This document shows positions 35,773-44,286 of a DNA stretch of 64,000 nucleotides, piece by piece. The stretch covers positions 744,001-808,000 of the forward strand of contig NZ_CP020880.1 of NCBI RefSeq assembly GCF_002157855.1. Reading direction: 5' to 3'. The stretch is from Sutcliffiella horikoshii. GTDB lineage: Bacteria > Bacillota > Bacilli > Bacillales > Bacillaceae_I. Each line of letters opens with the position of its first letter. Within the stretch, counting starts at the first letter, position 1. A program made the translations under genes and the position numbers. The notes under the pieces are model-generated. The model was not told the DNA's origin, made no database searches, and saw only the letters and a list, made by a program, of their open reading frames with translations.

Positions 35773-35810
35773 ATAAAGAGACTGTCCATTAAATTTGGCA
35801 GTCTCTTTAT
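35773..35810. terminator. Bidirectional terminator
   Basis: ATAAAGAGACTGTC pairs with GGCAGTCTCTTTAT. It serves the kinase gene and the convergent Rieske oxidoreductase gene. Confidence 0.9.
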
Positions 35811-35832
35811 GTTTGTTTATTCTGGTTGAGTC

Positions 35833-37359
35833 TTACAATTTCTCCAGCGGTTTATCAGCTGGCCCTTCCAGTACGTCGCCGTGGATGGAGAAGCGTGAGC
35901 CGTGGCAAGGGCAATCCCAGCTTCGATCGCCATGGTTCCACTCGACTTCACAACCAAGATGCGTACAGGTCGTGTCCACGCAGTATACTTCTCCTTTGTC
36001 GTTTTTGTAAGCTCCTGCACGTCGACCGTTAATCATAACGACTCCGCCTTCATCCAAACCTAGATCTTCTGGTTTTTTCGAAGGACGATCAAGTTTGCCT
36101 TCGATGAGGTGACCCGCTACATTCATGTTAGAGCTGATAAATTTTTTCAGACTAGGATCAGCAACAAAGCGGGACGGTGAAAACAGGTCTTCATATGCGT
36201 TTTTCCTGCCAAGGATTAAATCCTGTAAGAGCAGTGCGGCTGCTGTACCGTTGGTCATTCCCCATTTTCGATAGCCTGTCGCAATGAAAATATTCGGATG
36301 CCCCGATGTAATGCGGCCAATATACGGTACCTTGTCTAACGTATATAAATCTTGTGCTGACCATCGATACAGAATTTCCTTGATTCCAAGGACTTCTTCA
36401 CCGAAACTTTTCAACGCTTCGTAGTGTTTTAACGTATCTTTGCCTTGACCTGTCCGGTGGCCGTCTCCTCCAATCAAGGCAACTTTCTCCCCGTCAATCG
36501 TCACATAACGCAAAGATCTTGAAGGCTGACCTGCGCTATAATACATGCCCTCTGGTGGTTCTTTTTCTATTTTTGCTGCAAGTACATACGAACGCTCCGC
36601 ATACATTCTTGTGAAAAAGAAACCTTTGCCATCGTAAAATGGAAAATGGGAGCCTGCAACAATATATTCGCAATCAATCTTTGCTCCGTTCTTCGTCACT
36701 ACAGATAGACCGCGGGACTCCTCCACATCTGTCGCAACGGTGTGCTCATAAATTTCGCCGCCCTTTTCAACTATGCCGTCTACTAGCACCTTTAAATATT
36801 GAAGCGGATGGAATTGTGCCTGATTTTTCATGACGATTACAGATTTAGTCTCAATCGGAAACGGTATGTCATAAGTTAAATCGCCATCGATTCCTAGTTT
36901 CTGATACGCTTCGAATTCTTTTATTACTTTTTGATCATCCTGCTCTGTTTGAGAATAAATATAGGCATTCTGTTCACTAAAGTCACATTGAATTCGTTTA
37001 AGATCCACAAGATCTCTGATGAAATGAAGGCCTTCCTGGTTGGCTTGGTAATAGAGTTTTGCTTTTTCTTGTCCTAAATGCTGAAGAAACTCATCGTAAA
37101 TCAGACCGTGCTGAGATGTCACTTTGGCTGTTGTGTGCCCTGTTGTTCCATTTAGAATTTGATCCGCATCAATGAGGATTACCTTAAGTCCTTCTTGAGC
37201 AAGTTGATACGCCGTCGTAATTCCAGTAATACCGCCACCGACTACACATACATCTGTTTTTTTATTTTCATTTAATGTTGGAAAAGAGGGCAGGGGTGCA
37301 GAGTCCCGCCAATAGGCTTCCGGTCCTTTTGGAAGGTCGGTAAAATTTATTTGATCCAT
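35833..37359 (-). CDS. yhfW: FAD-dependent oxidoreductase with C-terminal Rieske domain (YhfW-like)
   Basis: 508-residue fusion. N-terminal DAO-type FAD domain: CVVGGGITGITTAYQLAQEGLKVILID (near 32-58) is the dinucleotide-binding fold. The C-terminal Rieske [2Fe-2S] domain (about 425-508) has CTHLGCEVEW and CPCHGSRFS, with the two Cys and two His ligands. Length matches B. subtilis YhfW (509). Such enzymes may couple amine or amino-acid oxidation to an electron carrier; the substrate is not known. AGGAGG lies eight bases before the ATG. Monocistronic. Confidence 0.9.
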   Translation of the reverse strand: MDQINFTDLPKGPEAYWRDSAPLPSFPTLNENKKTDVCVVGGGITGITTAYQLAQEGLKVILIDADQILNGTTGHTTAKVTSQHGLIYDEFLQHLGQEKAKLYYQANQEGLHFIRDLVDLKRIQCDFSEQNAYIYSQTEQDDQKVIKEFEAYQKLGIDGDLTYDIPFPIETKSVIVMKNQAQFHPLQYLKVLVDGIVEKGGEIYEHTVATDVEESRGLSVVTKNGAKIDCEYIVAGSHFPFYDGKGFFFTRMYAERSYVLAAKIEKEPPEGMYYSAGQPSRSLRYVTIDGEKVALIGGDGHRTGQGKDTLKHYEALKSFGEEVLGIKEILYRWSAQDLYTLDKVPYIGRITSGHPNIFIATGYRKWGMTNGTAAALLLQDLILGRKNAYEDLFSPSRFVADPSLKKFISSNMNVAGHLIEGKLDRPSKKPEDLGLDEGGVVMINGRRAGAYKNDKGEVYCVDTTCTHLGCEVEWNHGDRSWDCPCHGSRFSIHGDVLEGPADKPLEKL

Positions 37360-37531
37360 TACGTATTTCCTCCTCTGTTATGTAACGATATACATAATTT
37401 TTCCAAAAAGGAGGAAAACATGTATCTTTTTAGCGGAAATGACAACGATATTTCTATTGGAACCTCTAGGGAAAAAGGGTAGAATGGAGAATAGCGTAAA
37501 ACCCCGTGTGAGGGTCATAAAGGAGAAAACG

Positions 37532-38875
37532 ATGTCTACAACTTTTATAAATACATTACAACCTTTTATACAACAGATTTGGGAAAAAAGTGAATTTGCC
37601 GCTGCAACCCCGGTTCAGGAACAGGCAATTCCGGAAATTTTAGAAGGGAAGGATGTTCTTGTCGAATCTCCGACAGGGACAGGGAAAACCTTGGCTTATT
37701 TGTTACCGATCATTGAACGTATAGATCTATCAAAACAGCATCCACAAGCGTTGATTGTGGCGCCGTCCAAGGAACTTGCAATGCAGATCTTTGAACAAGT
37801 GCAGAAATGGACAGAAGGCAGCGAAATTTCCGGTGCATCTTTCATTGGTGGAGCGAATGTGAAACGCCAACTAGAAAAGCTGAAAAAGAAACCGCATATT
37901 TTGGTGGGCACACCTGGCCGACTTCAAGAATTAATTCAAATGAAAAAAATTAAAATGCATGAAGTAAAGAGCATTGTCATGGATGAAGCGGATCAGCTCT
38001 TTGTCCCAGAACATAAAAAAACCATTGAAAACATCATTAAATCTTCCATGCAGCAGGAAAGACAACTTCTATTGTTCTCCGCAACTTTAAAGGAGGAGAC
38101 GGAGAAGCAGGCAATTGACTTGCTAAAGGAGCCGTTAGTTATTAAGGTTACAAAAGAAGACTTGCCGCCAGCCCGTGTGGAGCATTTATACGCAGTGGTC
38201 GATCAGCGAGATAAAGCGAATGTCCTTGCTAATTTGCTTCGCGAGCCTGGAATAAAAGCGTTGGCATTTGTGCGTGATATCGGAAACCTTGCCGTATTAA
38301 CGGAAAAACTTTTATATAAACAGTTAAATGTCGGATTTCTGCATTCCGAATCCTCCAAACAGGAACGCGAGAATGCCATGAAAAACTTCAGAAAAGACGA
38401 GTATCCGGTTCTTCTTGCTACAGATGTGGCAGCGCGGGGACTTGATATTAAAGAACTCAGTCATGTAATCCATTATGACTTACCTGAAGAAGTGGAAAGT
38501 TATGTGCATCGTTCCGGAAGAACAGCCCGCCAAGGAGCAGAAGGTACTGTTATTTCGATTGTAAGTGAACGTGAAGAGCGCAGGCTGAAGCAGTTTGCCC
38601 GTGAACTTGGCTTGAAGCTCGAAAAGCGAGTTGTGTTTGGTGGAAAGCTTGTTGGTGAAGACGAGTTGAAAACTGGAAAACCTGGTTCTGGTGGCGGACG
38701 AGGCAAAGCTGGAGGAGCTAAGGGATCTGTTGGGAAGAAGACAGGTAGTTCGAAGGGATCTTTTGGGCAACAGAAGACAGGTGCCAAGGCTGGAGTTGCG
38801 AGCGGTTCTTCCAAAGGTGGGGGAAAGGCTAAAACGAAGAAGCCTGGTTTAAAGAAACAAGGTAAGAAGAAATAA
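37532..38875 (+). CDS. yfmL: DEAD-box RNA helicase (YfmL-like) with Gly/Lys-rich tail
   Basis: ATP-dependent RNA helicase, 447 residues. Motifs in order: Q motif TPVQEQA, motif I SPTGTGKT (near 51), Ib TPGRL, II DEAD (near 153), III SAT (near 190), and in RecA domain 2 ARGLD and HRSGRTARQG (motif VI). B. subtilis YfmL has 376 residues and takes part in 50S assembly; this protein carries an added basic, glycine-rich tail of about 70 residues (375-447; GGGRGKAGGAKG, GKKTGSSKGSFG) that should bind RNA. The start is ATG at 37532 with AAAGGAGA; the ATG at 37439 lacks a site. Confidence 0.88.
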   Translation: MSTTFINTLQPFIQQIWEKSEFAAATPVQEQAIPEILEGKDVLVESPTGTGKTLAYLLPIIERIDLSKQHPQALIVAPSKELAMQIFEQVQKWTEGSEISGASFIGGANVKRQLEKLKKKPHILVGTPGRLQELIQMKKIKMHEVKSIVMDEADQLFVPEHKKTIENIIKSSMQQERQLLLFSATLKEETEKQAIDLLKEPLVIKVTKEDLPPARVEHLYAVVDQRDKANVLANLLREPGIKALAFVRDIGNLAVLTEKLLYKQLNVGFLHSESSKQERENAMKNFRKDEYPVLLATDVAARGLDIKELSHVIHYDLPEEVESYVHRSGRTARQGAEGTVISIVSEREERRLKQFARELGLKLEKRVVFGGKLVGEDELKTGKPGSGGGRGKAGGAKGSVGKKTGSSKGSFGQQKTGAKAGVASGSSKGGGKAKTKKPGLKKQGKKK

Positions 38876-38891
38876 ATGTAGGATTTAATGT

Positions 38892-38920
38892 GGACCATTC
38901 CAATTTTGGGATGGTTTTTG
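38892..38920 (+). terminator. Terminator after DEAD-box helicase gene
   Basis: ACCATTCC pairs with GGGATGGT (G-T pair) around AATTTT, followed by TTTTGTTGTG. Confidence 0.75.
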
Positions 38921-38935
38921 TTGTGTTTAGGAAAA

Positions 38936-38965
38936 GTCGGCAGCCCCACCAAGCAACAGCCGACA
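38936..38965 (-). terminator. Possible terminator after P450 gene
   Basis: On the minus strand GTCGGC pairs with GCCGAC around a long loop, then TTTTCC. Weak. Confidence 0.4.
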
Positions 38966-38981
38966 TCCTCACGCCAAATCC

Positions 38982-40193
38982 CTATTCCACTACCCCGCTA
39001 AACTTCAACGTCTCAAACCCGCGAAACACAATATTATTTCTTCTAACCGGTTCTTCTAGTAATTTTACATCATGTACCCGTTTAAGAAGTACTTCCAATG
39101 CGATGACGGTTTCAAGTCTGGCAAGCGGGGCACCTAAGCAAAAATGAGGTCCGGATGCGAAAGATAGGTGTTTCACATTACCTCTGGATACATTAAAAAC
39201 ATCTGGTGACTCATGAATGTTAGGGTCACGGTTGGCTGCAGCAAGAGCGATAATTGCTGTTTGGGCCTTTTTAAGTTGTTGACCACCAAGTTCCATATCT
39301 TCTCCTACCCATCTTGAGGTAAGCAGAACGGGTGGGTCAAAACGTAAGATTTCTTCCACCGCATTTCCAATCAGGGAAGGATCATCTATAAGCTTTTTCA
39401 TTTCATCCCGATGCTTAAGCAACAGATGATAGCCGTTGGTAATCAAATTTACCGTTGTCTCATGGCCCGCGATTAATAACAATAAACAAGTCGCCACCAG
39501 CTCGTCTTCGTTCAACTTGTCTCCAGAGTCAGATACTGAAATGAGACCGCTCAATAAATCCTCTCCAGGGTTCACACGTTTTACCGCTATCAAATTGCGC
39601 ATATAATGGTCTGCTTCCTCAAGGGAAGGAGCAACCGCTTCTAAATCAGCTTGGGTTGTGTTAAAATCAATGAATTTAACAAAGGAATCCGACCAGACGC
39701 GGAATCGTTCTCTGTCCTCTTTTGGCACTCCGATTAGCTCTGTGATGACCATGACGGGTAGGGAGTAAGCGAAGTCGCGAATCAGTTCATGCTCCGTTTT
39801 CCCTTTTCTTGCATCCAAAAGGTAGTTCGCCATCTCGACAATAGTCGGACGGAGGCGCTCGGTCATCCTTGGCGTAAACGCTTTAGTAACAAGCCCGCGA
39901 AGTCTGGTATGATTCGGTGCATCGCGGAAAAGCATCATGTTTCGATTTAGCATAACCACCGGCACTAATGTCTGTGGAATAGGAGGCATATTCTCCTCTT
40001 GAACTAGGTTTCTTATTTCTTTTATAAATCTAGTATCTTTTAAGACAGCCTCTACTTCCTTGTAACCTGTTATCAGCCATCCATTGACATTGAAAAATGA
40101 AACCCACTGAATGGGATTGATCTCATTTGCTTGTTTGAACATTTCATATGGATTTTCTATAAATGTCTTTACCGGATCTGTTTTTACGCTCAT
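38982..40193 (-). CDS. Cytochrome P450
   Basis: Soluble heme monooxygenase, 403 residues, typical bacterial size. Heme-binding FASGPHFCLG has the axial cysteine C352, the I-helix oxygen motif AGHETT is near 236-241, and the K-helix ExxR is in EEILRFDPP (near 275). No membrane anchor. No ferredoxin or reductase gene is adjacent, so redox partners must be elsewhere. Resembles Bacillus CYP107/CYP109-type enzymes, but the substrate cannot be read. Monocistronic. Confidence 0.92.
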   Translation of the reverse strand: MSVKTDPVKTFIENPYEMFKQANEINPIQWVSFFNVNGWLITGYKEVEAVLKDTRFIKEIRNLVQEENMPPIPQTLVPVVMLNRNMMLFRDAPNHTRLRGLVTKAFTPRMTERLRPTIVEMANYLLDARKGKTEHELIRDFAYSLPVMVITELIGVPKEDRERFRVWSDSFVKFIDFNTTQADLEAVAPSLEEADHYMRNLIAVKRVNPGEDLLSGLISVSDSGDKLNEDELVATCLLLLIAGHETTVNLITNGYHLLLKHRDEMKKLIDDPSLIGNAVEEILRFDPPVLLTSRWVGEDMELGGQQLKKAQTAIIALAAANRDPNIHESPDVFNVSRGNVKHLSFASGPHFCLGAPLARLETVIALEVLLKRVHDVKLLEEPVRRNNIVFRGFETLKFSGVVE

Positions 40194-40315
40194 TCAAAAA
40201 CCTCCCTATATAACTACTCAACATTAAGCATTCGCTAAAAAACGAGAAAATCCTTGATGAAAATACATAAAAGGAAAATGTTTCTACCTTTTTTCTCCAG
40301 AAATACCGACCTCAT

Positions 40316-40346
40316 TTGACACTTATCTAGCAATCTATTGTAAAAT
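40316..40346 (+). promoter_or_regulatory. Candidate promoter of zinc-ribbon/protease operon
   Basis: TTGACA (40316-40321) and TAAAAT (40341-40346), 19-bp spacer, about 55 bases before the first start. The remainder of the gap 40194-40315 shows nothing clear. Confidence 0.5.
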
Positions 40347-40400
40347 GGTGTAATAACAATAATGAGGTTAATTACATAGAGTGATGGAGGCTTATATAGA

Positions 40401-41582
40401 ATGTTTTGTCACAAATGTGGTAGGAAAGTGACATCTGATGCAAATTTTTGCTTTAATTGTGGAGCGAATTTGAAGGATGATGTGGAGCATAATGAAGACG
40501 AATGGTTAGAAGGTAGAGGGAAAAATAAGAAAAAGCGTTTTACATATATGCCATTTTTACCTCCCATTATTAGCTTAGTGTTGATAGCTGGAACTATCGG
40601 GTGGTATTACAATCATGAGCAGAGTGTCAATGCAGAAGTGCTGACCATAAAAAAGGAAGCAGAAGACTTGGCCCTGCAGGGAGAGTATGACATGGCAAAG
40701 GAAGAATTGGCCGGTGCCATGGAATTAAGACCATCATATCATGTGTTGCGAAACAATCTCGAAGTAGTGAAAATTGCGGAAGAGGTTAACGGGGAGTTAG
40801 AGGAAGTAAAAGAGCAGATCAAAACGAAGAAGTTTGAAGATGCCGAAAAAAATCTAACAAGGCTCCGTGAGAAAATTACCAGATTAGATGGACCTTTGAT
40901 TCAACCATTAAAAGAAGATGTGTCCGAAAAAGATGTCATGATTAAAGTAGGAAAAATAAACAATGAGCTAGATCAGCTCAAAACGGTGGATGAACTTTCA
41001 AGAAAGCTTGCAGTCATTTCTTCCATTCCTTCAGAAGAGGGGAAAGCGGTAAAAGAGCAAATATTAAATCGCATCGTGCAGCTTACGGTGGAGGATGCAG
41101 AAGAGAAAATCGAGCAGATGCAGTTTACCAATGCGATGACTCTAGCAGACAGAGGGCTTCAATATGCCGTGAATGATAAACGACTCCTTTCTTTAAAAGA
41201 AAAAATCGAGCAAGCTCGTAAAGAATTTGAGCAGGCGGAGTTTGAAAGAATAGAAAAGGCCATGGAAGCAGCGGCGAAAGAAGATTTGAAAAATAAAAAC
41301 GCCGCCCTGGAAATCGTTAACTTTAAGGCGGAAGAGGATGAGGTCGGAGGGATGACTGTCACTGGAGAAGTGAAAAATATTGTGTCAGCAACCGTATCCT
41401 CCATTACTGTCTACTATAATATTTTAAGCAAAGATAAGAATGTATTAGATACCGGTTTTACCACCGTCTACCCTTTCAAATTGGAGCCAGGTAAAAAAGG
41501 AAAGTTCGAAGACTATTATTATGGTGTATTTGAAGATGTGACAGTGGAGATAGAAAACATTACATGGGTTGTGGAAGAGTAG
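40401..41582 (+). CDS. Zinc-ribbon membrane protein with extracellular coiled coil and FxLYD-like domain
   Basis: 393-residue bitopic protein, function not recognised. A zinc ribbon (CxxC at residues 3-6 and 17-20: CHKCG and CFNCG) faces the cytoplasm, a charged linker follows, then one membrane helix (about 50-68). Outside lies a long, Glu/Lys-rich helical region (75-300) resembling tandem helical or TPR-like repeats, and a beta-rich C-terminal FxLYD-type domain (about 300-393: TVTGEVKNIVSATVSSITVYYN). It precedes the membrane-anchored serine protease by 40 bases and should be co-transcribed. It may sense or deliver substrates to the protease. Confidence 0.8.
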   Translation: MFCHKCGRKVTSDANFCFNCGANLKDDVEHNEDEWLEGRGKNKKKRFTYMPFLPPIISLVLIAGTIGWYYNHEQSVNAEVLTIKKEAEDLALQGEYDMAKEELAGAMELRPSYHVLRNNLEVVKIAEEVNGELEEVKEQIKTKKFEDAEKNLTRLREKITRLDGPLIQPLKEDVSEKDVMIKVGKINNELDQLKTVDELSRKLAVISSIPSEEGKAVKEQILNRIVQLTVEDAEEKIEQMQFTNAMTLADRGLQYAVNDKRLLSLKEKIEQARKEFEQAEFERIEKAMEAAAKEDLKNKNAALEIVNFKAEEDEVGGMTVTGEVKNIVSATVSSITVYYNILSKDKNVLDTGFTTVYPFKLEPGKKGKFEDYYYGVFEDVTVEIENITWVVEE

Positions 41583-41622
41583 AAAAGCTTTCGAAACGGC
41601 CAAACATTAAGAAGGTGTAGCA

Positions 41623-42753
41623 ATGAATGTAAAATGGTTCATAAGTATCATCATGACGATCATTTTGATTAGTGGGGGAATACTTGGTTATTTTCATATA
41701 AAAAATACAATCCCAGCCCAACTGACGGCTCCATCGAAGCTGTATTTAGAGTCGGAAGTAGTAGAAAAAGAAAATGTACCTCAAGCTTTGAAAGAAATTA
41801 TTTTTGAATCTCAAAAGCTGGTGGTGAAAATTGAATTACCGGACGGGTCGTTTGGATCTGGTTTTCTTTACAATGACAAAGGTGATGTCATTACAAATGC
41901 TCATGTAGTAGCAAATGCAAGAGACGTAAAAGTAACTTCTGCAGATTCAAAGGAACTGACAGGAGAAGTGATCGGCATCAGCATTGATACGGATATTGCT
42001 GTAGTGCGGGTACCTGAACTTGAAGGGTCACAACCTTTCAAACTAGCGAAAACTAGAAAAGCAGAGCTCGGTGATGATGTGATTGCCTTGGGGAGCCCTT
42101 TAGGACTTCAAAATACAGTCACAACAGGGATCATTAGTGGTGTCGGCCGTGAGTTTGAAATCGATTCATTCAAATATGAAGACGTGTTCCAAATTTCCGC
42201 ACCGATTGCACCTGGTAATAGTGGCGGTCCGTTAATTGATACAAAAACAGGGGAAGTAGTGGGAATCAATTCCGCAACTATGGATCAAGGCGTGATTGGC
42301 TTCAGTATTCCTTTAGTGAACGTCATCCCGATGATTGAAAGCTGGTCGGCTTCTCCAATGGAGTCACTGCCAAGGATTGGAGCTAACACAACTGGAAACA
42401 GTGCAGGCGAAACATCAACGAATGCTGATATTGCAGAATACCTCGTCAATTATTTTTATGAAAGCATCAATTATCGCGATTATGTGACCGCCTATTCGTT
42501 GCTCGGAAGCAGCTGGCAATCTAAAACGGCTTATGAGGATTTTCGTGCAGGCTATTTAGATTACTTAACAATAGAAGTAGATGATTTACTGACAAAGCAG
42601 AATGGCAATAAAGTCGAAGTCATCACGGTCATAACTGCGCAGGAGCGCTCGGAAAAAGGAGTTTCTTATAAGAAATTTAAGGTTACCTTTGAGCTGGGGC
42701 TTGAGAATGATCAAATGAAGATACTTTCTGAGAAGCGGGAGAGTATGGAATAG
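41623..42753 (+). CDS. Membrane-anchored trypsin-like serine protease
   Basis: 376-residue protease of the S1C (HtrA-related) type. An N-terminal membrane helix (about 5-25) is followed by the catalytic domain with triad H94 (NAHVV), D124 (TDIAVV) and S200 (APGNSGGP). There is no PDZ domain; the C terminus (about 265-376) instead resembles an NTF2-like or DUF4878-type domain (VNYFYESINYRDYVTAYSLLGSSWQ). GAAGGTG lies nine bases before the ATG. Second gene of an operon with the zinc-ribbon protein. A cell-envelope quality-control role is inferred. Confidence 0.85.
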   Translation: MNVKWFISIIMTIILISGGILGYFHIKNTIPAQLTAPSKLYLESEVVEKENVPQALKEIIFESQKLVVKIELPDGSFGSGFLYNDKGDVITNAHVVANARDVKVTSADSKELTGEVIGISIDTDIAVVRVPELEGSQPFKLAKTRKAELGDDVIALGSPLGLQNTVTTGIISGVGREFEIDSFKYEDVFQISAPIAPGNSGGPLIDTKTGEVVGINSATMDQGVIGFSIPLVNVIPMIESWSASPMESLPRIGANTTGNSAGETSTNADIAEYLVNYFYESINYRDYVTAYSLLGSSWQSKTAYEDFRAGYLDYLTIEVDDLLTKQNGNKVEVITVITAQERSEKGVSYKKFKVTFELGLENDQMKILSEKRESME

Positions 42754-42760
42754 GATAAAT

Positions 42761-42800
42761 AGAAAAGGCCAAGCGTTGATGATGCTTTGGCCTTTTTGCT
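42761..42800 (+). terminator. Terminator of zinc-ribbon/protease operon
   Basis: AAAAGGCCAAGC pairs with GCTTTGGCCTTTT around a ten-base loop, with a T-run. Confidence 0.85.
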
Positions 42801-42823
42801 AGAGTTCGAAAGTATATAACTCG

Positions 42824-42950
42824 GTTGATTTCAGTTCTAGGCGCTTCGCTTGCCTGCGGGCGGTCCGTGAGCTTCCTCAGGCTTTGCCTTCCGGGCTCTC
42901 ACCTGTCCCTTTCTCCCGCGGGCGTCTGCGCGCCTTCCACTCCAATCAAC
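42824..42950. repeat. 127-bp dispersed repeat, copy 1
   Basis: Starts GTTGATT and ends AATCAAC, a 7-bp terminal inverted repeat. The inside is GC-rich (GCTTGCCTGCGGGCG, CGTGAGC, GCGGGCGTCT). It is the same length as copy 2 (49078-49204) and clearly similar. It contains the stop codon of the NlpC/P60 gene. Confidence 0.88.
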
Positions 42951-43365
42951 TGTGTAGTCTCATCCCCATTACACGCCTTGCTCCTATCACTTTTTTGCGC
43001 CAGTAAGAATCTAGGGGGGCGATTGCTACTTTCTTTTCTAGGCGGGATGTGTGTAAGATGGAATTATTCCCAATGAAGATTGCGACATGACCAATCCTGT
43101 GAATTCCTTTATATTTTGCACGCTTGGGTGTGGTGAAGAACAGAAGATCTCCGCGTCTAACAGAGGACAGTGGGATAGATTTACCGAAAAGATATTGTTG
43201 CCGGGAAGTTCTTGGCAAAATAATGCCATGCGCACCATATACATATTGAACAAAGGAACTGCAATCAAACCTGTCTGTCCGTCCGGACTCCGCACCAAAA
43301 ACGTATGGTGTACCAAGGAATTCCTTACCAGTTTTAATAATTCGTTTTGCCTTTTGGAGGGACAT
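42946..43365 (-). CDS. NlpC/P60-family cysteine peptidase without signal peptide
   Basis: 139-residue C40 peptidase domain only, family known to cleave gamma-D-glutamyl-diamino-acid bonds in peptidoglycan. The catalytic Cys is in RFDCSSFVQYV (near 36), the His in IGHVAIFIG (near 96), and the third polar residue in ILHTSR. No signal peptide or wall-binding repeat is visible, so it should stay in the cytosol or be released otherwise. Start is ATG at 43365 with GAAGGTGA; the GTG at 43374 lies within that site. Its TGA stop falls inside the terminal sequence of a dispersed repeat. Confidence 0.85.
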   Translation of the reverse strand: MSLQKAKRIIKTGKEFLGTPYVFGAESGRTDRFDCSSFVQYVYGAHGIILPRTSRQQYLFGKSIPLSSVRRGDLLFFTTPKRAKYKGIHRIGHVAIFIGNNSILHTSRLEKKVAIAPLDSYWRKKVIGARRVMGMRLHS

Positions 43366-43463
43366 ACATGTCACCTTCTTTCATCTATTGCTATATTAGT
43401 AGATGAAAGATGATAGAGAATTGCTTGGACAATCTAGTAGTTTTTTACATAGGAGGTAGGAAT

Positions 43464-44228
43464 ATGAGTGTAAAAGATAGATTTTTGCATTACCTGGGAG
43501 TAGTGGAAAAAGAGACGAATCTTGAATTTTTAAATGAACTTATTGCTGCTCACCAATCAAAGGTAAGATGGGAAACTTGGACCAAGTTCCTTGATTTTGA
43601 AGAGAGGAAGCAGGAGAATCTTTATTTGCCAAGTATCGAGGAATATGTGGATAGAGTGATAAAGACCGGAACAGGCGGAACTTGCTGGACATTGGCGATT
43701 GGCTTTCATTTTCTTTTAAAAGAGCTGGGTTTTAAAGTTGATTATTTGTATATGACACCTGGTCATCTTTGTTTGCAGGTGGAATTAGATCAGCCCTATT
43801 ATGTGGATGTCGGGTATTGTGCGCCGTTTTTTAAGGCGTTTCCTTTGCATAGCTCTTTTGAAGTAAGTACGGATATGGAGATATTCCGTTATCAGGTAAA
43901 CGGGGATGAAGCTTTGGTGGAGCGTTCCCCAGGGCCGACGAAGTCATTGGGTTTGAAGCCTGTTACTTTTGAGGAAGTGAAGGGGCCTTTACTTGATTCC
44001 CATAATTGGGAGGAGGGATTTTCATTTCATAGCTTGAGGATGTTTGGCTATATAGACGGAGTCCCTTATCAATTGCGGGAAAATGCAATCAGACGATTCA
44101 AGGATCATACGCATGTGGAAGAAGAGTTGACCGATGAGCAGATGCGTTATTGGATTGAGGAAAAGTTTGGTGCAGATTATGGTGTATACTTGCGGGCGAA
44201 GGAGATTTACCGGAAGCGGAAGGGATAG
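43464..44228 (+). CDS. Arylamine N-acetyltransferase
   Basis: Acetyl-CoA-dependent transferase, 254 residues, acetylating aromatic amines and hydrazines. The catalytic triad is visible as C74 (GTGGTCWTL), H101 (PGHLCLQV) and D115 (YYVDVGY). The usual RGGxC motif is changed to TGGTC, so it is a divergent member. It lacks a membrane or signal segment. AGGAGG lies seven bases before the ATG at 43464; the in-frame ATG at 43410 has no site. A perfect hairpin follows at 44249-44282. Confidence 0.87.
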   Translation: MSVKDRFLHYLGVVEKETNLEFLNELIAAHQSKVRWETWTKFLDFEERKQENLYLPSIEEYVDRVIKTGTGGTCWTLAIGFHFLLKELGFKVDYLYMTPGHLCLQVELDQPYYVDVGYCAPFFKAFPLHSSFEVSTDMEIFRYQVNGDEALVERSPGPTKSLGLKPVTFEEVKGPLLDSHNWEEGFSFHSLRMFGYIDGVPYQLRENAIRRFKDHTHVEEELTDEQMRYWIEEKFGADYGVYLRAKEIYRKRKG

Positions 44229-44248
44229 TATGCAATAGTTTCTGTTGA

Positions 44249-44282
44249 AATCTAAAAGGGGAATTTAATCCCCTTTTAGATT
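44249..44282 (+). terminator. Perfect 14-bp hairpin after arylamine N-acetyltransferase gene
   Basis: AATCTAAAAGGGGA pairs perfectly with TCCCCTTTTAGATT around ATTTAA. It lacks a U-run after the stem, so termination is likely but not certain. Confidence 0.65.
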
Positions 44283-44286
44283 CTGT

